From CADCWK01 sp965218235 (GTDB lineage: Bacteria; Chloroflexota; Chloroflexia; Thermomicrobiales; UBA6265), in contig OZ244596.1 of the NCBI GenBank assembly GCA_965218235.1, forward strand, positions 992,001 to 1,056,000: a stretch of DNA of 64,000 nt. The letters are read 5' to 3'. Both the position numbers and the translations under genes were made by a program. Below, piece after piece: positions 1 through 8,588 of this stretch (position 1 is its first letter; the number at the start of each line of letters is the position of its first letter). Under the pieces are notes generated by a model, which had not been told where the DNA came from, made no database searches, and saw only the letters and a list, made by a program, of their open reading frames with translations.

Positions 1-252
1 ACGTTCGTCCTCCGGCGGGCCAAGGGCCACTGCGAGGGGTGCGGACTCGAAGCGCCCTTCCTTCGGATGGACGGCAGCCCCTATCTGGAGCCGCACCGCG
101 TCGACCTCGGGTCAGATCTGGAGCTAGCCGGACCCGAGTCGGTCGTCGCCCTTTGCCCGAACTGCCACCGCCGCACCCACTTCGGCGAGGACGGCCGGAT
201 CTACAACGATCAGCTCATCGCGCGGCTGGCCACAGTGAAGCCATCTCCCTGA
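1..252 (+). CDS. HNH endonuclease, C-terminal fragment
   Basis: This is the 3' end of a gene that enters from the left edge, open from base 1 to the TGA at 250-252. The visible 83 residues hold a CEGCG knuckle near residue 11, a LEPHRV segment that supplies the first histidine of the ββα-metal fold, and a CPNCHRRTHFG block. This is the zinc-bound HNH pattern of McrA-like nucleases. Such domains nick or cut DNA, but the N-terminal part that would set specificity is outside the window. Its partner genes cannot be seen. An internal ATG at 67 would remove half the zinc site, so I read the frame from the edge. Confidence 0.75.
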   Translation, partial: TFVLRRAKGHCEGCGLEAPFLRMDGSPYLEPHRVDLGSDLELAGPESVVALCPNCHRRTHFGEDGRIYNDQLIARLATVKPSP

Positions 253-265
253 ATGACAGACGTCC

Positions 266-1393
266 CTACTCCGGATACGTCAGCACGACCTGAGTGACGT
301 TGGGATCGCGCGAGTCGATCAGCTCGTAGCCGCGCGCCGCATCCTCGAACGGGATCCGGCTGGAGATCAATGGCTCCAGATCGAGATATCCGAACGAATC
401 GAGGACGTGCTGCATCCGCCGGGGAAGCCCGTGCGTGGCACTGAGCGCCGGGTCGACGCCTCCGACCTGTGACGACTTGATCGTGATCCGGTTGTGATGG
501 AATTCATCCGCCAGCGCCAGCGCCCCGCCTGTCCCGCCATACCACGACATCGCCACGACGGTCGTATCCGGAGCTGCGGTCCGGATCGCTTCCTGGAGGG
601 CGTGGTACGAGCCCGAGACCTCGATCGTCACGTCGGCGCCGCGGCCGCCGGTTCGCTTCCGGACTTCGAGCGCGACGTCGTCGGCCGCCGGGTCGAGCAC
701 CTCGTCGGCGCCGACTCCCAGTGACAGCCGTCGTCGCGGCTCCAGCCCGTCGACGGTGATGATCCGCCGGCCCCGCATCCGGCGAAGGTAGCTGGTGACG
801 AGCAGCCCAACGACACCCTGCCCGAAGACCACCACCGTGTCATCGATGCGGACGTCCGTGTCGAGGACGCCGTTGTAGGCGGTGTTGAGCGACGCGAACA
901 GGACGCCGTGGACCGGATCGGCGATGTCCTCCGGCAGCACGATCACCGAGTCGGCCGGGGCAACGTACAGCGTTTGATGCGGCTGATACCCGAACACGAT
1001 CGATCCGACCGGAACCGACGCGACACCAGCACCGACCGCGATGACCCGTCCGACGTTGGCGTATCCGTAGGCCAGCGGGTAACCCCAGTGGGTATCGGAC
1101 GGCGTGTAGTACCCGCGCTTGGGGAGCATGGCCTTCGATTCCTCGACGGGCTGGAAGAGCCTGAAGTTCCGGTCATAGGTCCGGCGCCACTGCGGCGCGA
1201 CCCCGCGGTAGACGTTCATCTCGGTACCGTGACTGATCCCTGACGCGATGGTGCGGACGAGGATCTCACCCGGTCCCGGCTCCGGCACGTCGATCTCGAT
1301 GTATTCGAGTTGCCTCGGCCCGGTCAGGACGAGCACGCGGGCGGTCTCAGAGGCAGCGAGAACGGGCATGGGGCTGGCTACGGAACTCGTCAC
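266..1393 (-). CDS. MDR-family (zinc-type) dehydrogenase
   Basis: This is a medium-chain dehydrogenase/reductase of about 375 residues, predicted to oxidise a sugar, polyol or related alcohol with NAD(P). The N-terminal GroES-like part begins with VLVLTGPRQLEY, and a Rossmann motif VVFGQGVVG sits near the middle. The usual catalytic Cys region reads GISHGTE, without the canonical Cys, so zinc use is uncertain. The GTG start at 1393 is chosen because AAGGAG lies six bases upstream; an earlier TTG at 1447 has no ribosome site. It is the last gene of the leftward operon of isomerase, binding protein and permeases, so it probably acts on the imported compound. The substrate is unknown. Confidence 0.8.
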   Translation of the reverse strand: MTSSVASPMPVLAASETARVLVLTGPRQLEYIEIDVPEPGPGEILVRTIASGISHGTEMNVYRGVAPQWRRTYDRNFRLFQPVEESKAMLPKRGYYTPSDTHWGYPLAYGYANVGRVIAVGAGVASVPVGSIVFGYQPHQTLYVAPADSVIVLPEDIADPVHGVLFASLNTAYNGVLDTDVRIDDTVVVFGQGVVGLLVTSYLRRMRGRRIITVDGLEPRRRLSLGVGADEVLDPAADDVALEVRKRTGGRGADVTIEVSGSYHALQEAIRTAAPDTTVVAMSWYGGTGGALALADEFHHNRITIKSSQVGGVDPALSATHGLPRRMQHVLDSFGYLDLEPLISSRIPFEDAARGYELIDSRDPNVTQVVLTYPE

Positions 1394-1500
1394 GGAACTC
1401 TCCTTGATCCTGAACAGGAACGGGCTGGAATCGAATTGAGTTGTCAAAGCCGGGAACGGGTCAAGGACAGCGGGCAGTCGGCCCGGGACCGCTCAGGGCA

Positions 1501-2340
1501 TCAGCCCTTCACGCTTCCCGCGGTCAGACCACCGACGAGATAGCGCTGGAAGACGATGAACAGGAGGGCGGGCGGCAGGGAGATGATCGCGCCACCGGCC
1601 GTCAGCATTCCCCAGTCGATCGAGTACTGGCCGAACGCGGCCTGCAGGGCGAGCGGCAGGGTCCTGGCGTCGGTCGAGGTGATCAGCGACACGGCGAAAA
1701 GGTACTCCCCCCATGTGATCAGGAACGTGAACGCGCCGACGGCGACGACGGCCGGCGTCACCAGGGGCAGAAGGATCTGCCAGAGCACCTGGAGCGGCTT
1801 GGCGCCATCGAGCAGGGCCGCCTCGTCCAGGTCGATCGGGATGTCGTCGAGGTACCCCTTGAGCATCCAGACGGCGACCGGCAGACCGAGCAACAGGTAG
1901 GCGATGATCAGCCCGAACAGGCTGTCGGCCAGGTTCAGCTGGCGCATGATGGCGATCAGCGGAACCACGAGGACGATCCCGGGCACCATCTGCACGGCGA
2001 GGATCGCTCCGGCGAACGCCCGGCTCAGCCGGTAGCGGAACCGGGAGAGACTGAAGGCCGCCCCGAGCGCGATGATCGTCACGATGATCGCCGTCGCGGA
2101 GGCGACGATCAGGCTGTTCCGGAACGCCACCTGGAAGCCGACCGCATCCCAGATCCGCTGGAAGTTGTCGAGCGTCACCGAGCGGGGCAGGACGAGGTAC
2201 GGGTCGTCGAACATCTGGTCCTCGGGCTTGAACGCCGTCAGGAACAGCCAGATGATCGGGAAGATCAGCATGAGGACCAGGATCAGGGTGAGCGCATCCA
2301 GTCCGAACCTCGTCAGTGGGGTCGATCGTCGCCCGATCAT
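1501..2340 (-). CDS. Sugar ABC transporter permease, MalG type
   Basis: This is an inner-membrane permease of 279 residues for a carbohydrate (CUT1) importer. It has about six hydrophobic helices and the cytoplasmic EAA loop (DEAALLDGA followed by ILLP) that docks the ATPase. GGGAGGGAG lies just upstream of its ATG. It follows the partner permease at 2411-3355 by 70 bp and precedes the dehydrogenase, so the genes form one transcription unit. It ends in a MalG-type tail (YLVGGLTAGSVKG). The sugar cannot be read from the sequence; isomerase and dehydrogenase neighbours suggest a monosaccharide or polyol. No ATPase gene is nearby. Confidence 0.93.
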   Translation of the reverse strand: MIGRRSTPLTRFGLDALTLILVLMLIFPIIWLFLTAFKPEDQMFDDPYLVLPRSVTLDNFQRIWDAVGFQVAFRNSLIVASATAIIVTIIALGAAFSLSRFRYRLSRAFAGAILAVQMVPGIVLVVPLIAIMRQLNLADSLFGLIIAYLLLGLPVAVWMLKGYLDDIPIDLDEAALLDGAKPLQVLWQILLPLVTPAVVAVGAFTFLITWGEYLFAVSLITSTDARTLPLALQAAFGQYSIDWGMLTAGGAIISLPPALLFIVFQRYLVGGLTAGSVKG

Positions 2341-2410
2341 CGCGTCTCCCTCCCGTCGCCCAGCTGCTCATCTCCGTCTGACCGCGACACTCCGCTGTGT
2401 GGTCTGCGGA

Positions 2411-3355
2411 TCATCGGTCCACCTCGTCCCGGCCAGCCAGACGCAGGTACAGCGTCGAGAAGACGATCAGCAGGATCAGCATCGAGACGCCCATCGTGGC
2501 CGCGTAGCTGAACTCCAGCCGCTCGAAGAAGGACCGGAACAGGTAGACCCCGATCAGCTGGGTCGAGCCGGCCGGGCCGCCCTGCGTCATCACCCAGATG
2601 ATGTCGAAGCTGTAGAACGCGAGGATGCCGAGCACGAGACTGAGCACGATGCTGACGCGGCGGATCAGCGGGAGGGTGATGTCCCGGAACTGCTTCCAGA
2701 GCCCGGCGCCGTCCAGGGCCGCCGCTTCGTAGAGCTCGTGGGGGATGGATTTCATCGTCGCGAGGAGCGCGACAACCATGAACGGCGCTCCCTTCCAGGC
2801 GCTGATGGCGATCAGGGCCGGAAGGGCCAGGTCCGGGTTGGAGAGGACGGAGCGCTCGCCGACGATGTGGAGCGACTGGAGGATGGCGTGGATGATCCCG
2901 TACTGGCCATCGAGCAACCATCGGAACGTGTAGGCGACGACGATGCCCGGCGTGACCCAGGGCAACAGGATCACGGCCGTGAGAACGCCGTTGATCGCGG
3001 ATCTCCGGTTGAGCAGCATCGCCAGCGGCAGCGCGATCAGGTACTCCAGCGCGACCGTGCCGATCGTCCAGTAGGCGGTGAGGCGCAGACTGTCCCAGAT
3101 GACCGGGTCACCCAGCAGACGGCGATACCCGTCCAGTCCCTGCCAGACTGGATCCGGGTTCTTCAACAGATACCAGTCGGTGAAGCCGAGGTAGATCTCG
3201 TACCCGATCGGATAGACGGCGACCGCCAGCACGATCAGCAAGGCCGGGGCGATGAACAGGTAGGGAGTCCAGTGGAAGCGGCGCCTGTTCGCCGGGTGGA
3301 TCCGACCCGTCTCCTCCGCCATCGCTCCGATCGGTTGTCCTGTCACGTCGACCAT
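2411..3355 (-). CDS. Sugar ABC transporter permease, MalF/UgpA type
   Basis: This is the first membrane subunit (314 residues) of the same CUT1 importer. A basic N-terminus is followed by about six membrane spans, and the EAA loop reads YEAAALDGAGLW then ITLP. The ATG at 3355 is used; an internal ATG at 3322 with GGAG very close is a possible alternative. It lies between the binding-protein gene and the second permease. The 111-bp gap to the binding-protein gene contains a strong stem-loop, so this gene may be expressed at a lower level than the binding protein. It forms a heterodimer with the 1501-2340 product. Confidence 0.93.
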   Translation of the reverse strand: MVDVTGQPIGAMAEETGRIHPANRRRFHWTPYLFIAPALLIVLAVAVYPIGYEIYLGFTDWYLLKNPDPVWQGLDGYRRLLGDPVIWDSLRLTAYWTIGTVALEYLIALPLAMLLNRRSAINGVLTAVILLPWVTPGIVVAYTFRWLLDGQYGIIHAILQSLHIVGERSVLSNPDLALPALIAISAWKGAPFMVVALLATMKSIPHELYEAAALDGAGLWKQFRDITLPLIRRVSIVLSLVLGILAFYSFDIIWVMTQGGPAGSTQLIGVYLFRSFFERLEFSYAATMGVSMLILLIVFSTLYLRLAGRDEVDR

Positions 3356-3414
3356 CGTCCGCCCATCCCGTCACCTTGCTCCCACCGACCAGCCGTTCGC
3401 TCCAGGCGTGCGTC

Positions 3415-3459
3415 TGGAACCGATCCCCCGGCGGCAAACCACCTGGGGGATCGGTTCCA
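3415..3459 (-). other. Stem-loop after binding-protein gene
   Basis: A 15-bp perfect stem (3415-3429 with 3445-3459) around a 15-base loop lies 8 bases past the binding-protein stop and ahead of the permease gene. There is no T run, so it looks more like an RNA stabiliser or partial terminator than a full terminator. Confidence 0.75.
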
Positions 3460-3466
3460 CTCGGCG

Positions 3467-4810
3467 CTAGCGGCTGAGGGTGTCGTTGAAGCGCTGAACG
3501 AGGGCAACCGTCGCCTCGTCGACCGTCTGCTCGCCAAGCATCACGTTCTGGACAGCGGTCTGGACGGCGTCGACCTCGAGCGTGCCCATCTGGGCGATCG
3601 CCGGGCTCGGGTACTGATACGGGTAGGCGACCTTCATCTGCTGGGAGAACGTATCGAGCGGCGCGGCGTTCCAGGGAGCCGCCCCGACGAGCGACTGACG
3701 ACCGGGGAGATTGCCGGTCGTCTGCGCCAGTGCCGGCAGGCCGCCCTGCGGGTCGGTGGCGTACCTGATCCAGCGGAAGGCGGCGTCCTTGTTCTCCGAG
3801 GCATCCCAGAGGACGAGAGGCCAGCCACCGAGGAACCCGAACTGCCCGGCCGGGCCGGAGGGGATCTGACCGATCCCGACATCGGCGAGGAAGGCCGGGT
3901 TGGCGGTCTTGAGCTGCTCGTTGAACGACGGGCCGTTGACGAACATGGCGATCCTGCCGTCGATGAAGAGCTGGGCCAGCGTCTCGTTGTCGTAGGTGGG
4001 GCTGTCCGGCGGAGCGACCTTGTCGACGGAGTAGAGGTTCGTGTACCAGGTCAGTGCCTGGCGAAACTCCGGCGAATCGAACCCGCACGTCCCGTCGTCC
4101 TTCAGCATCCGGGCCCCGTAGCCGAGGTAGACGGACATGAACGTCTGGACCGTGCCGTAGTTGATGCCGCCCGGAATGCCGATGCCATACGTGTCGCCGG
4201 ATGTCAGGGCGATCGCAAAGTCCCGCATCTGGTCGAAGGTAGCCGGCGCGTCGGCGCCGAGGCCGGCGGCCGCGAACAGATCCCGACGGTAGTAGACGCA
4301 GCGGGTCTCCTCGGCGACGGGCGAGGCGTACCAGTCACCCACGAGGTTGTAGTACAGCACGTCGCCGGGCCAGAAGTCGGCGGTGACGTCGCTGCCCACT
4401 TCGGTCGACCACTGCGTGAGGTACTGGCCCATCGGCGCCAGCGCCCCGAGGGCCTGGAACTCGGCCACGACGTTGTTTCCGAGCATGGAGACGTCCGGCA
4501 GCCCACCGGTCGCGAGACCGGTGACCAGCTTCTGGTGCTGCTCCGCCCACGGGACGATCTCCATGTTGATCGTCACATCCGGGTTGGCGGCCTGGAACGC
4601 GTCGATCGCGGTCTGCCAGGCGGCGATGATGAAGTCCTCGGTGTTGAACTGCCAGAAAGTGACAGTCGATGCGTCCTGAGCACTCGCGGGCAGGGCGGCC
4701 GGGCCGGCGGCGATGGCCGCGGCGCCCGCGGCGGTCGCCGCGGCACCAGCCGCGAAGCGGCGGCGGTTCATCGGAAAGGATCCACGGGCGTTGTAGTCGG
4801 TATGGGTCAT
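3467..4810 (-). CDS. Sugar ABC transporter substrate-binding protein (Tat signal)
   Basis: This is the extracytoplasmic sugar-binding protein (447 residues, family 1, MalE-like) of the importer encoded just downstream. The N-terminus carries a twin-arginine signal (MNRRRFAAG, then an Ala-rich hydrophobic stretch ending around ALPASA), so it is probably exported folded. The mature part begins VTFWQFNTED, typical of this family. The ATG at 4810 has GAGGAAA six bases upstream; the internal ATG at 4771 would leave a shorter Tat leader. The gene is second in the operon after the isomerase. The ligand is unknown. Confidence 0.93.
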   Translation of the reverse strand: MTHTDYNARGSFPMNRRRFAAGAAATAAGAAAIAAGPAALPASAQDASTVTFWQFNTEDFIIAAWQTAIDAFQAANPDVTINMEIVPWAEQHQKLVTGLATGGLPDVSMLGNNVVAEFQALGALAPMGQYLTQWSTEVGSDVTADFWPGDVLYYNLVGDWYASPVAEETRCVYYRRDLFAAAGLGADAPATFDQMRDFAIALTSGDTYGIGIPGGINYGTVQTFMSVYLGYGARMLKDDGTCGFDSPEFRQALTWYTNLYSVDKVAPPDSPTYDNETLAQLFIDGRIAMFVNGPSFNEQLKTANPAFLADVGIGQIPSGPAGQFGFLGGWPLVLWDASENKDAAFRWIRYATDPQGGLPALAQTTGNLPGRQSLVGAAPWNAAPLDTFSQQMKVAYPYQYPSPAIAQMGTLEVDAVQTAVQNVMLGEQTVDEATVALVQRFNDTLSR

Positions 4811-4889
4811 CTCGGTTTCCTCATCTGGGTGGTCGCCCTGGCCTCGGCGGCGAGGGATTGAAACAGTCTCTCGGGATAGTCATCTGGTT

Positions 4890-4911
4890 CCGGCCCGACT
4901 GATCGGGCCGG
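4890..4911 (-). other. Hairpin between isomerase and binding-protein genes
   Basis: An 8-bp GC stem (CCGGCCCG, loop ACTGAT, CGGGCCGG) lies in the 159-bp gap between the isomerase stop and the binding-protein start. No T run follows, so it is a weak or processing hairpin inside the operon. Confidence 0.5.
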
Positions 4912-4969
4912 GATCGTGGCTGGTGGCACCTCCTCGTCCGTTCAGTATCCAATCCATCGATCCGGCTGG

Positions 4970-5833
4970 TCAGCCGGCGACGCCAGCGAGGGAACCTACC
5001 AAGGCGTTGGCCCAGCGCTCGCGGAGGAAGCGGACCGTCTCCGGCAGGGAGACTTCCGGGTCCCCGGCGATGCGCGGGCCGGCGAGGGTGAAGCACTCGA
5101 TGCTGATGTACCCGGAGTAGCCGATTTTCTGCAGGGCCGCGAACGGCGGCTCGAACGGCAGGCAACCGCGGCCCGGCTGGAGCCGATTGTTGTCGGCGAT
5201 ATGGACATGACCGAGCAACGGACCGGCATCCCGGATGGGCTGCGCCAGGTCGACCTCCTCGATGTTCATATGGAAGAGATCGGCGAGCGCCAGCACCCGC
5301 GGGTTGTCGACCCGCCGGGCGATCTCGACGGCCTGACCAACGGTGGTCAGAAAGGACGCCTCGAACCGGTTGAGCGGCTCGAGAAAGACCGCCGCCTGCC
5401 CCGCCGGGAGGCGCTCGGCCCAGCGTCCGAACTCCTCGACCGTCAGGTCGGTCAGCCGGGCGACCGTCTCCTCCTGCTCGGCCAGCGAGGCGTAGCCCCG
5501 CGACGGTCGCAACGGGACGGACACCACCCCGGCAGCGCCAAGCTCATCGGCCTGGGCGAGCAGGACCGCGAGCGCGTCGAATCGGCGGCGCCGCTCGTCC
5601 ACGTCCGGCTGGAGTGGGTCGTGGATCGGATGGGTGCAGATCGCCGCGACGGGCAGGCCAGACGCCGCGGAGGCCGAGGCCACATCCGCCTTCCGCTCCG
5701 TCAGGTCGAACGCCGGGCCGACCGGAACCTCGACGGCATCGAAGCCGAAGCGGGCCGCGTTCGCGAACTGCTCCTGCAGGTCACGGCCGGGCAACAACAG
5801 GGTCTGGATCGCGAGTCGGAGTTCCGATGTCAA
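4970..5833 (-). CDS. Sugar phosphate isomerase/epimerase, TIM-barrel family
   Basis: This 287-residue protein has the xylose-isomerase-like/AP-endonuclease-2 barrel fold. The barrel begins RLAIQTLLLPG, and characteristic metal-site segments include FLEPLNRFEA, LADLFHMNIEE, GHVHIADNNR and SIECFTL. Members interconvert ketoses or inosose-type compounds using a divalent metal. I choose a TTG start at 5833 because GGGAGG lies just ahead; the ATG at 5893 has no ribosome site. It is the first enzyme gene after the LacI repressor and leads into the transporter genes. With the distal dehydrogenase it probably forms the first steps of sugar or polyol breakdown. The exact substrate is not predictable. 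Confidence 0.85.
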   Translation of the reverse strand: MTSELRLAIQTLLLPGRDLQEQFANAARFGFDAVEVPVGPAFDLTERKADVASASAASGLPVAAICTHPIHDPLQPDVDERRRRFDALAVLLAQADELGAAGVVSVPLRPSRGYASLAEQEETVARLTDLTVEEFGRWAERLPAGQAAVFLEPLNRFEASFLTTVGQAVEIARRVDNPRVLALADLFHMNIEEVDLAQPIRDAGPLLGHVHIADNNRLQPGRGCLPFEPPFAALQKIGYSGYISIECFTLAGPRIAGDPEVSLPETVRFLRERWANALVGSLAGVAG

Positions 5834-5938
5834 GGCAAAGACCTCCCATCCTGCGCGACCCGACGCTCGGAAAGCATCGCCTCGGCAGGGCATCTCGGAC
5901 GATTGGACAGGACACGAACGACGAGTTCCGCCCGAGTC

Positions 5939-7003
5939 CTACGGGGACTGGGCTGCTGGCGGGCCGGTCGACTCCCGCACGACGAGCTGCGTCGTCAACC
6001 GCTCGATCCGCGGCTCAGCCAGGGACTGGCCCTGGGCTTCGGCCGACTCGATCGCGATGGCCGCCGCCAGGCGCCCGGTCTCGATCATGGGCTGCACGAC
6101 CGTGGTCAGTGGCGGTGTCAACTGGGCCGCTAGGGTGTCGTCGAATCCGACGATGGACAGGTTGCTCGGAACGTGCAACCCACGGGCGTAGGCCTCCTGC
6201 AGCACCCCGGCCGCCATTAGGTCGCAGGCGGCGAAGATCGCGGTCGGGCGAATTGTCTGATCCAGCCAGCGACCGGCCACCATGCGGGTGTGATCGAGGT
6301 CGTAGTACCGACCACCGAGGTCGACGAGCTTCAGATCGAAGGACAGGCCGTGCCGGACCAGCGCATCCCGGTACCCATCGAGCCGTTCGCGCTCGATGAG
6401 CCGAAGGCCCGGCTCGACGTGCGTCCCGCGTTTGTCCGGATCCTCCCCGATGAAGGCGATCCGCCGGTGACCGAGCTCGATGAGGTGACTCGCCGCCTCG
6501 AACGCCCCCTCGTAGTTGTCGATCGTGACCGAGGAAACCGTCGCCAGACGCGATCGCTCGACCTGAACGACCGGGATCGAGGCCGCGATCGCCGCCCGCA
6601 TCGTCTGTTCGTCCCGGACGGTGGTGAAGACGATCGCGTCGACGCGGCGCCGGATCAGCGTCTCGACCGCAAGCCGTTCCAGTTCCGGGTCTTCCTGCGT
6701 GTTGGCGATGATGACGCCACAGCCACGCCGGGCGGCCTCCTCCTCCACTCCAAGGGCGATGTTGGCGAAGAACGGGTTGGGCGAGATGGCGAGGAGCAGA
6801 TGCCCCAGGACCAGGGTTCGCCGCGTGCGCAGACCCTGAGCGACGACGTTGAGCCGGTAGCCGGTCGCGCGGATCGCCGACTGGACGTGCGCTCGCGTCT
6901 CCGGCGCTACGTACCCACGCTCATGGATGACCCGGGCGACGGTCGCCGTCGAGACGCCCGCCGCCTGCGCGACATCCTTGAGCGTGGCCGATCCCTGCCC
7001 CAC
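5939..7003 (-). CDS. LacI-family transcriptional repressor
   Basis: This is a 354-residue LacI/GalR regulator. Its N-terminal helix-turn-helix (LKDVAQAAGVSTATVARVI) is followed by a periplasmic-binding-protein-like ligand domain, with NYEGAFEAASHLIELGHRRIAFIG at the core. The GTG at 7003 is taken as start because GGAGG lies five bases upstream; earlier in-frame starts would add a leader through the promoter. It sits 105 bp before the isomerase gene in the same direction, so it probably leads the operon and represses it together with itself through the palindrome at 7031-7056. Its inducer is probably the sugar imported by the operon. Confidence 0.93.
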   Translation of the reverse strand: MGQGSATLKDVAQAAGVSTATVARVIHERGYVAPETRAHVQSAIRATGYRLNVVAQGLRTRRTLVLGHLLLAISPNPFFANIALGVEEEAARRGCGVIIANTQEDPELERLAVETLIRRRVDAIVFTTVRDEQTMRAAIAASIPVVQVERSRLATVSSVTIDNYEGAFEAASHLIELGHRRIAFIGEDPDKRGTHVEPGLRLIERERLDGYRDALVRHGLSFDLKLVDLGGRYYDLDHTRMVAGRWLDQTIRPTAIFAACDLMAAGVLQEAYARGLHVPSNLSIVGFDDTLAAQLTPPLTTVVQPMIETGRLAAAIAIESAEAQGQSLAEPRIERLTTQLVVRESTGPPAAQSP

Positions 7004-7030
7004 ATCATCCTCCAGTGGATGCCATCGCTC

Positions 7031-7056
7031 TCGATGTGTCATCGATGACACATCGA
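7031..7056 (-). promoter_or_regulatory. 26-bp perfect palindromic operator for LacI regulator
   Basis: Bases 7031-7056 equal their own reverse complement, with half-site TCGATGTGTCATC. The site abuts the -10 box of the promoter at 7056-7084 and lies 28 bases before the LacI start codon, the position expected for an autoregulatory operator with a central CG, as LacI proteins prefer. Confidence 0.85.
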
Positions 7057-7084
7057 AGATAAGCATTGACGTCCCACTTGTCAA
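7056..7084 (-). promoter_or_regulatory. Sigma-70-type promoter of the LacI/sugar operon
   Basis: On the minus strand there is TTGACA (7079-7084), a 17-base spacer and TATCTT (7056-7061), with the palindromic operator immediately downstream over the likely start site. Confidence 0.8.
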
Positions 7085-7422
7085 TAGGAATCCTCGAGCC
7101 TTGACCGAGTGAGAATGCACCGACATCCGGTCTGGCAAGCGGCCGTTCTCGCCAGACCGGATGTCGAATGAGGTCGAATGAGGAGGAGGCGGGATGCGGG
7201 ACAACTGCCTCGTCAGTCCTGACCGTGAGGGGGCGACCGATCGACTCGCGTCATCGGCACATTCGTGCTGGCCGTTGACTCACTCGGCTTGACCTGATGA
7301 TAGGGATCCCCGAGACCGGCAATAAGCCATACCTGTCCGGGGTCGCCGAAGATCGTCCGTGAGGGCAATCACGGGCCGATCTCTCCGTATGGGTAAGACT
7401 TCCCAGACCAAACCGCCCGGCG
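7085..7422. other. Intergenic region, no gene seen
   Basis: This stretch lies upstream of the LacI promoter and downstream of the DUF429 gene. I found no credible reading frame, RNA motif or strong terminator in it. Confidence 0.6.
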
Positions 7423-8121
7423 CTAGAAGACGATCTCCATCCTGAGCCCGCGGCCATCGACTTCGGCGTTTTCTGGCAGGCAACCGGCCGCGCCCGTGGC
7501 GAACCGCTGGGCCGACCAGGCCGCGACGACCGCGTCGAGGATGTCATCCGCTCCCGCCGGCCGGGCCAGCGAGCGGGCGGTGACGCGATCCCAGATCGGC
7601 TGCCCGAACGCCTCGCTCAGGAGCACCCGGCGCTCCTCGAAGCCCTCGGGCGTGCGCTTGCTCCGCGTCATCGGGTGGCCGGCCAGCTCGCCGAAGCTGA
7701 CCTCCGGGTGGACCTCGACGACCCGAGCCTGGATCTCCGGCGTCAGGAGCCCGTTGACCTCGGCGATCTTGGTGAAGATCGCGTGGGATTGCTTGCTGAT
7801 CCCCTTGCCGTTCAACTCCCGTGACAGCGCCAGCGCGTCGGCGTAGACCGCCGCTCCGAGCAGCCGCGGGTCCGGCGCCGGGAAGACGCTGTTCGAGCGC
7901 GGACCGAGCACCCGGCGAGCGGCGATGTCCGCGCCTCGCGGTACGCCCTCGGCCAGCCCGATCGGGATGTCGACCCCGATCGCCGCCGCATCCTGGTACG
8001 CCGCCAGCAGACCGGCGAAGTCCCAGTGGACCCGCGCCGTCAGCATGTTCGCCTCCGTCTCCCATTCGACCGCTACCCAGCCGCCCGGACACCCATCGAC
8101 CCCAACGACCAGCATGGTCAT
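7423..8121 (-). CDS. DUF429 family protein (RNase H-like fold)
   Basis: This 232-residue protein opens with VVGVDGCPGGWVAVEW, the signature of DUF429, a family with a predicted RNase H-like fold and no firmly established biochemical role. Further family blocks are GVDIPIGL and a central RRVLGPRSNSVFPAP segment. The ATG at 8121 is preferred because GAGGAG lies five bases upstream; the longer frame to 8271 has no ribosome site. It stands alone, divergent from the creatininase gene, with no operon partner. Confidence 0.8.
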   Translation of the reverse strand: MTMLVVGVDGCPGGWVAVEWETEANMLTARVHWDFAGLLAAYQDAAAIGVDIPIGLAEGVPRGADIAARRVLGPRSNSVFPAPDPRLLGAAVYADALALSRELNGKGISKQSHAIFTKIAEVNGLLTPEIQARVVEVHPEVSFGELAGHPMTRSKRTPEGFEERRVLLSEAFGQPIWDRVTARSLARPAGADDILDAVVAAWSAQRFATGAAGCLPENAEVDGRGLRMEIVF

Positions 8122-8286
8122 CCGCTCCTCGGTAGACAGCGTACCCTTGACTCGATCCATACCATCTTCCATAGGCCATCGCCAGCAGGTTCCCAACGAT
8201 GCGCCCGAGTCCGACGCCAGCCAGACATGGGCAACAACAGTGGCTCGGCACCCGCAATCACTGGTCGGCAATCGGCGACGATTGAC

Positions 8287-8307
8287 CGGTGATCGGTGAT
8301 CGGTGAT
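8287..8307. repeat. Heptamer tandem repeat
   Basis: CGGTGAT occurs three times in a row in the gap between the divergent DUF429 and creatininase genes. The rest of 8122-8588 shows no gene. Confidence 0.7.
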
Positions 8308-8588
8308 CGGGCGATGCTCGCCATGCTGGCGCCACCGGAAGCTGCCGGCCTCTCGGTCGTCACGGACCCGGTGATCGCCACCGCCGTCAGGTGACGCCGC
8401 CGGCAGGCGTAACGGCCCTTACGCGACGACGTCACCACATCGCCGGCCAGTACGCTTCCCATGTCGACCCTGGTCGTATCAACACGGCCCCGACGACCAT
8501 TGACAGCCGTTCCACCCCGTGGCTGAATGGGCAGCCAGCTCCCGAATCGATCGAGCGGGCACCGGACGCGGCAGGGGAGATCAGTCGC

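Noticed and set aside
2072..4861. 929-codon open frame on the plus strand
   Set aside because: It runs antisense to the permease and binding-protein genes, has Arg/Asp/Gly/Val-rich low-complexity composition and no domain; a by-product of high GC.
8283..8310. CRISPR-like short repeats
   Set aside because: Three direct heptamers with no spacers; not an array, and no cas genes are present.
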